This document shows, piece by piece, positions 5,557 through 6,916 of a DNA stretch of 6,916 nucleotides. Where the stretch lies: contig CAYVCX010000101.1 in NCBI GenBank assembly GCA_964450435.1, positions 1-6,916 on the forward strand. The letters run 5' to 3'. Below the pieces are notes generated by a model, which had not been told where the DNA came from, did not search any database, and saw only the letters and a program-made list of their open reading frames with translations. The DNA comes from SKLM01 sp964450435. Its GTDB lineage: Bacteria; Chloroflexota; Anaerolineae; B4-G1. The position numbers and the translations under genes are program-made. The first letter of the stretch is position 1. Each line of letters starts with the position of its first letter.

Positions 5557-6780
5557 CTACGTATGCTCGTAGAACCCCTTGCCAGTCTTCACACCGAGGT
5601 GGTTGGCACGCACGCGCAGGCGAAGTGTCCGAGCAGGACGGAAGCGTGAGCCGAACTCCTCCTGCAGCTCCTGCAGCGTATCCACGACCTCGTCCAGCCC
5701 GATCCGGTCGGCGATGACCAGCGGCCCCACGCGATCGCCCTCGAAGGTCATGCCCGTGCCGGCCACCATCGCCATATCGATGTCCGTCATGGTGGCCACG
5801 TTCTCCAGCACGCACTGGGCCGCCTCGTTGATCAACGGATACATCAGGCGCTCGACGCTGAACGAGGTCCCTGACGCCACCTCGTCGGAGGCCTGGAGAT
5901 CCTCGATCATCTGGTGGACCTCCTCGGACTCGCCGCCGGGATGATCATAGAAACCAGCGCCGCTCTTTTCGCCCAGTCGCCCTGCTTCGAGGAGCTTCTC
6001 GAATAGCCGAGCCGGCGTCATACGATCCCCATACTCGGAGTAGAGATACTCCCCGACGTCCGCGCACACGTCAATACCCAGCATGTCCATCAACGTGAAG
6101 GGGCCCATCGGCATGCCCCACTCGACGATCGCGCTGTCGATCTCCGTTGCTGTGGCTGCCCCTTCCTCCAACGCCAGCGTCGCCTCGTTGAGATAGGGCA
6201 TCAACAGTCGGTTGACCAGGAAGCCGGGGCATTCCTGAACCACCACCGGGATCTTCCGCAGGGTCTCGGCAAACATCACCACGTCGTCCTGCGTCTCACG
6301 TCCAGTGTCCAGGCCCGGAATGACCTCCACCAGCTTCATCACGTGGGCCGGGTTAAAGAAGTGCATCCCGATCACCTTGTGCGCTTTGCCGGTCGCGGCC
6401 CCCATCTCAGATATGGACAGCGCCGAGGTGTTGCTGGCGAATATGGCCTGCTCAGGACACACCTCCTCCAGCTCCTGGAAGACCTGCTTCTTGATCCCCA
6501 TCTGCTCCGGCACGGCCTCAATGACGATGTCCACGTCTTCGAATTCGTCGTACGAGAGCGTCGGGGTTACCAGGTCAAGCTTCGACTCCATGTCGCCGAC
6601 GCTCATCTTGCCCTTGTCCACACGTCGTTGGTAGATGGAACGAATCTGCTCCATACCGCTGTCGAGCATCTCCTGATCGATGTCCTTCATCACCACCGGC
6701 AAGCCGGCGTAGGTGATGACCTGGGCGATCTCTCCACCCATCGTGCCTGCGCCAACCACGCCTGCTTTGAAGATGTACAT
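5557..6780 (-). CDS. 3-hydroxyacyl-CoA dehydrogenase with duplicated C-terminal domain
   Basis: This NAD-dependent dehydrogenase oxidises L-3-hydroxyacyl-CoA to 3-ketoacyl-CoA. It has 407 residues. A Rossmann domain (about 6-183) opens with GAGTMG at 10-15 and is followed by SNTSALSIS (116-124) and GMHFFNP (138-144). Two 3HCDH C-terminal domains follow, one from PGFLVNR (185-191) to GAGFYDH (274-280), the other from about 308 to GKGFYEH (400-406). Ser119, His140, Glu152 and Asn190 have exactly the spacing of human Ser137, His158, Glu170 and Asn208, so the catalytic set is complete. The single-domain human enzyme and clostridial Hbd lack the second C-terminal copy, which resembles the dehydrogenase half of FadB/FadJ without the fused hydratase; here the hydratase is the next separate gene. 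The start is supported by AGGAGG at 6789-6794 with 8-nt spacing. It is the first gene of the visible cluster. Confidence 0.95.
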   Translation of the reverse strand: MYIFKAGVVGAGTMGGEIAQVITYAGLPVVMKDIDQEMLDSGMEQIRSIYQRRVDKGKMSVGDMESKLDLVTPTLSYDEFEDVDIVIEAVPEQMGIKKQVFQELEEVCPEQAIFASNTSALSISEMGAATGKAHKVIGMHFFNPAHVMKLVEVIPGLDTGRETQDDVVMFAETLRKIPVVVQECPGFLVNRLLMPYLNEATLALEEGAATATEIDSAIVEWGMPMGPFTLMDMLGIDVCADVGEYLYSEYGDRMTPARLFEKLLEAGRLGEKSGAGFYDHPGGESEEVHQMIEDLQASDEVASGTSFSVERLMYPLINEAAQCVLENVATMTDIDMAMVAGTGMTFEGDRVGPLVIADRIGLDEVVDTLQELQEEFGSRFRPARTLRLRVRANHLGVKTGKGFYEHT

Positions 6781-6814
6781 ATTGACTCCCTCCTATTGCC
6801 GATCTTTGATTCTG

Positions 6815-6839
6815 GCGGTTGCCCTGGCACTACAACCGC
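6815..6839. repeat. 7-bp inverted repeat upstream of the hydroxyacyl-CoA dehydrogenase
   Basis: GCGGTTG (6815-6821) and CAACCGC (6833-6839) are exact reverse complements separated by 11 nt. The near arm is 34 nt before the start codon. The size fits a dimeric repressor operator or a small leader hairpin. It does not match any fatty-acid regulator site I can recall with confidence. Confidence 0.4.
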
Positions 6840-6845
6840 ATTTGT

Positions 6846-6880
6846 CGTTCTGAAGAGCGGAGCGACGAAGAACTTCGCTC
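6846..6880. repeat. Short palindromic intergenic element (REP-like)
   Basis: The plus strand starts with GTTCTGAAGAGCGGAGCGAC and ends in CGAAGAACTTCGCTC. GTTCT (6847-6851) pairs with AGAAC (6868-6872), and a second hairpin can form from GAG (6860-6862) and CGAAG (6866-6870) with CTTCGCTC (6873-6880), leaving a 3-nt bulge. The wording resembles a TTCTGAG...CGAAGAA type of short palindrome that I recall seeing dispersed in intergenic regions of several bacterial groups. A single copy in this window cannot establish that it is a dispersed repeat. Confidence 0.35.
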
Positions 6881-6916
6881 ACGCTGGCCAAAAACAGATC
6901 ACACGTGGGCGCACCT

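Larger units (their letters stand above)
6781..6916. other. Leader region upstream of the hydroxyacyl-CoA dehydrogenase gene
   Basis: This stretch contains the AGGAGG of the first gene (6789-6794), an exact 7-bp inverted repeat GCGGTTG/CAACCGC, and a palindromic element near 6846-6880. I found no convincing -35/-10 pair in it. The promoter may lie beyond the window, or the gene may be co-transcribed with something upstream, such as a thiolase, that I cannot see. Confidence 0.4.

Noticed and set aside
1..6916. CRISPR arrays, tRNA or rRNA genes, insertion sequences or attachment sites
   Set aside because: I saw no regularly spaced repeats, cloverleaf-like segments, rRNA-like stretches or transposase-like proteins on either strand.

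Overview
The window reads as one bacterial fatty-acid (or short-chain acyl-CoA) beta-oxidation cluster. All six genes I can support lie on the minus strand, so transcription runs from high to low coordinates. The DNA is GC-rich, genes are tightly packed, and nearly every start is preceded by a strong GGAGG-type ribosome binding site. I cannot place the organism firmly. The two-domain 407-residue hydroxyacyl-CoA dehydrogenase and the divergent electron-transfer flavoprotein suggest an uncultured, GC-rich, non-proteobacterial lineage, for example Chloroflexota- or Armatimonadota-like; this is a guess.

Layout in transcription order: (1) an upstream leader at 6781-6916 with a short palindromic element and a 7-bp inverted repeat; (2) a 3-hydroxyacyl-CoA dehydrogenase (6780-5557); (3) after a 102-nt gap, an enoyl-CoA hydratase (5454-4654); (4) a 350-nt non-coding gap (4653-4304) with a consensus -35 box and an exact 11-bp inverted repeat; (5) two tandem acyl-CoA dehydrogenases, both 388 residues (4303-3137 and 3126-1960); (6) ETF beta (1943-1155) and ETF alpha (1141-110); (7) a stem-loop at 15-46 that may terminate the operon. 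The last four genes are separated by only 10-16 nt, and two of the three junctions have the upstream stop codon inside the next gene's Shine-Dalgarno sequence.

Together the genes cover three of the four steps of a beta-oxidation turn: dehydrogenation with electron transfer to ETF, hydration, and 3-hydroxyacyl dehydrogenation. Thiolase, acyl-CoA ligase and ETF:quinone oxidoreductase are not in the window. The gene set resembles the clostridial crt-bcd-etfB-etfA-hbd cluster, but has two dehydrogenases and a different order.

The unusual part is the electron-transfer half. The first acyl-CoA dehydrogenase has Gly and Met at the two positions where the family carries its catalytic glutamate, while its neighbour keeps the normal Glu364. 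ETF alpha has lost most of the side chains that normally line its FAD pocket, and ETF beta is altered in its nucleotide motif and at its dehydrogenase-docking loop. A co-evolved, non-standard dehydrogenase/ETF system is a reasonable hypothesis, not a demonstrated one.
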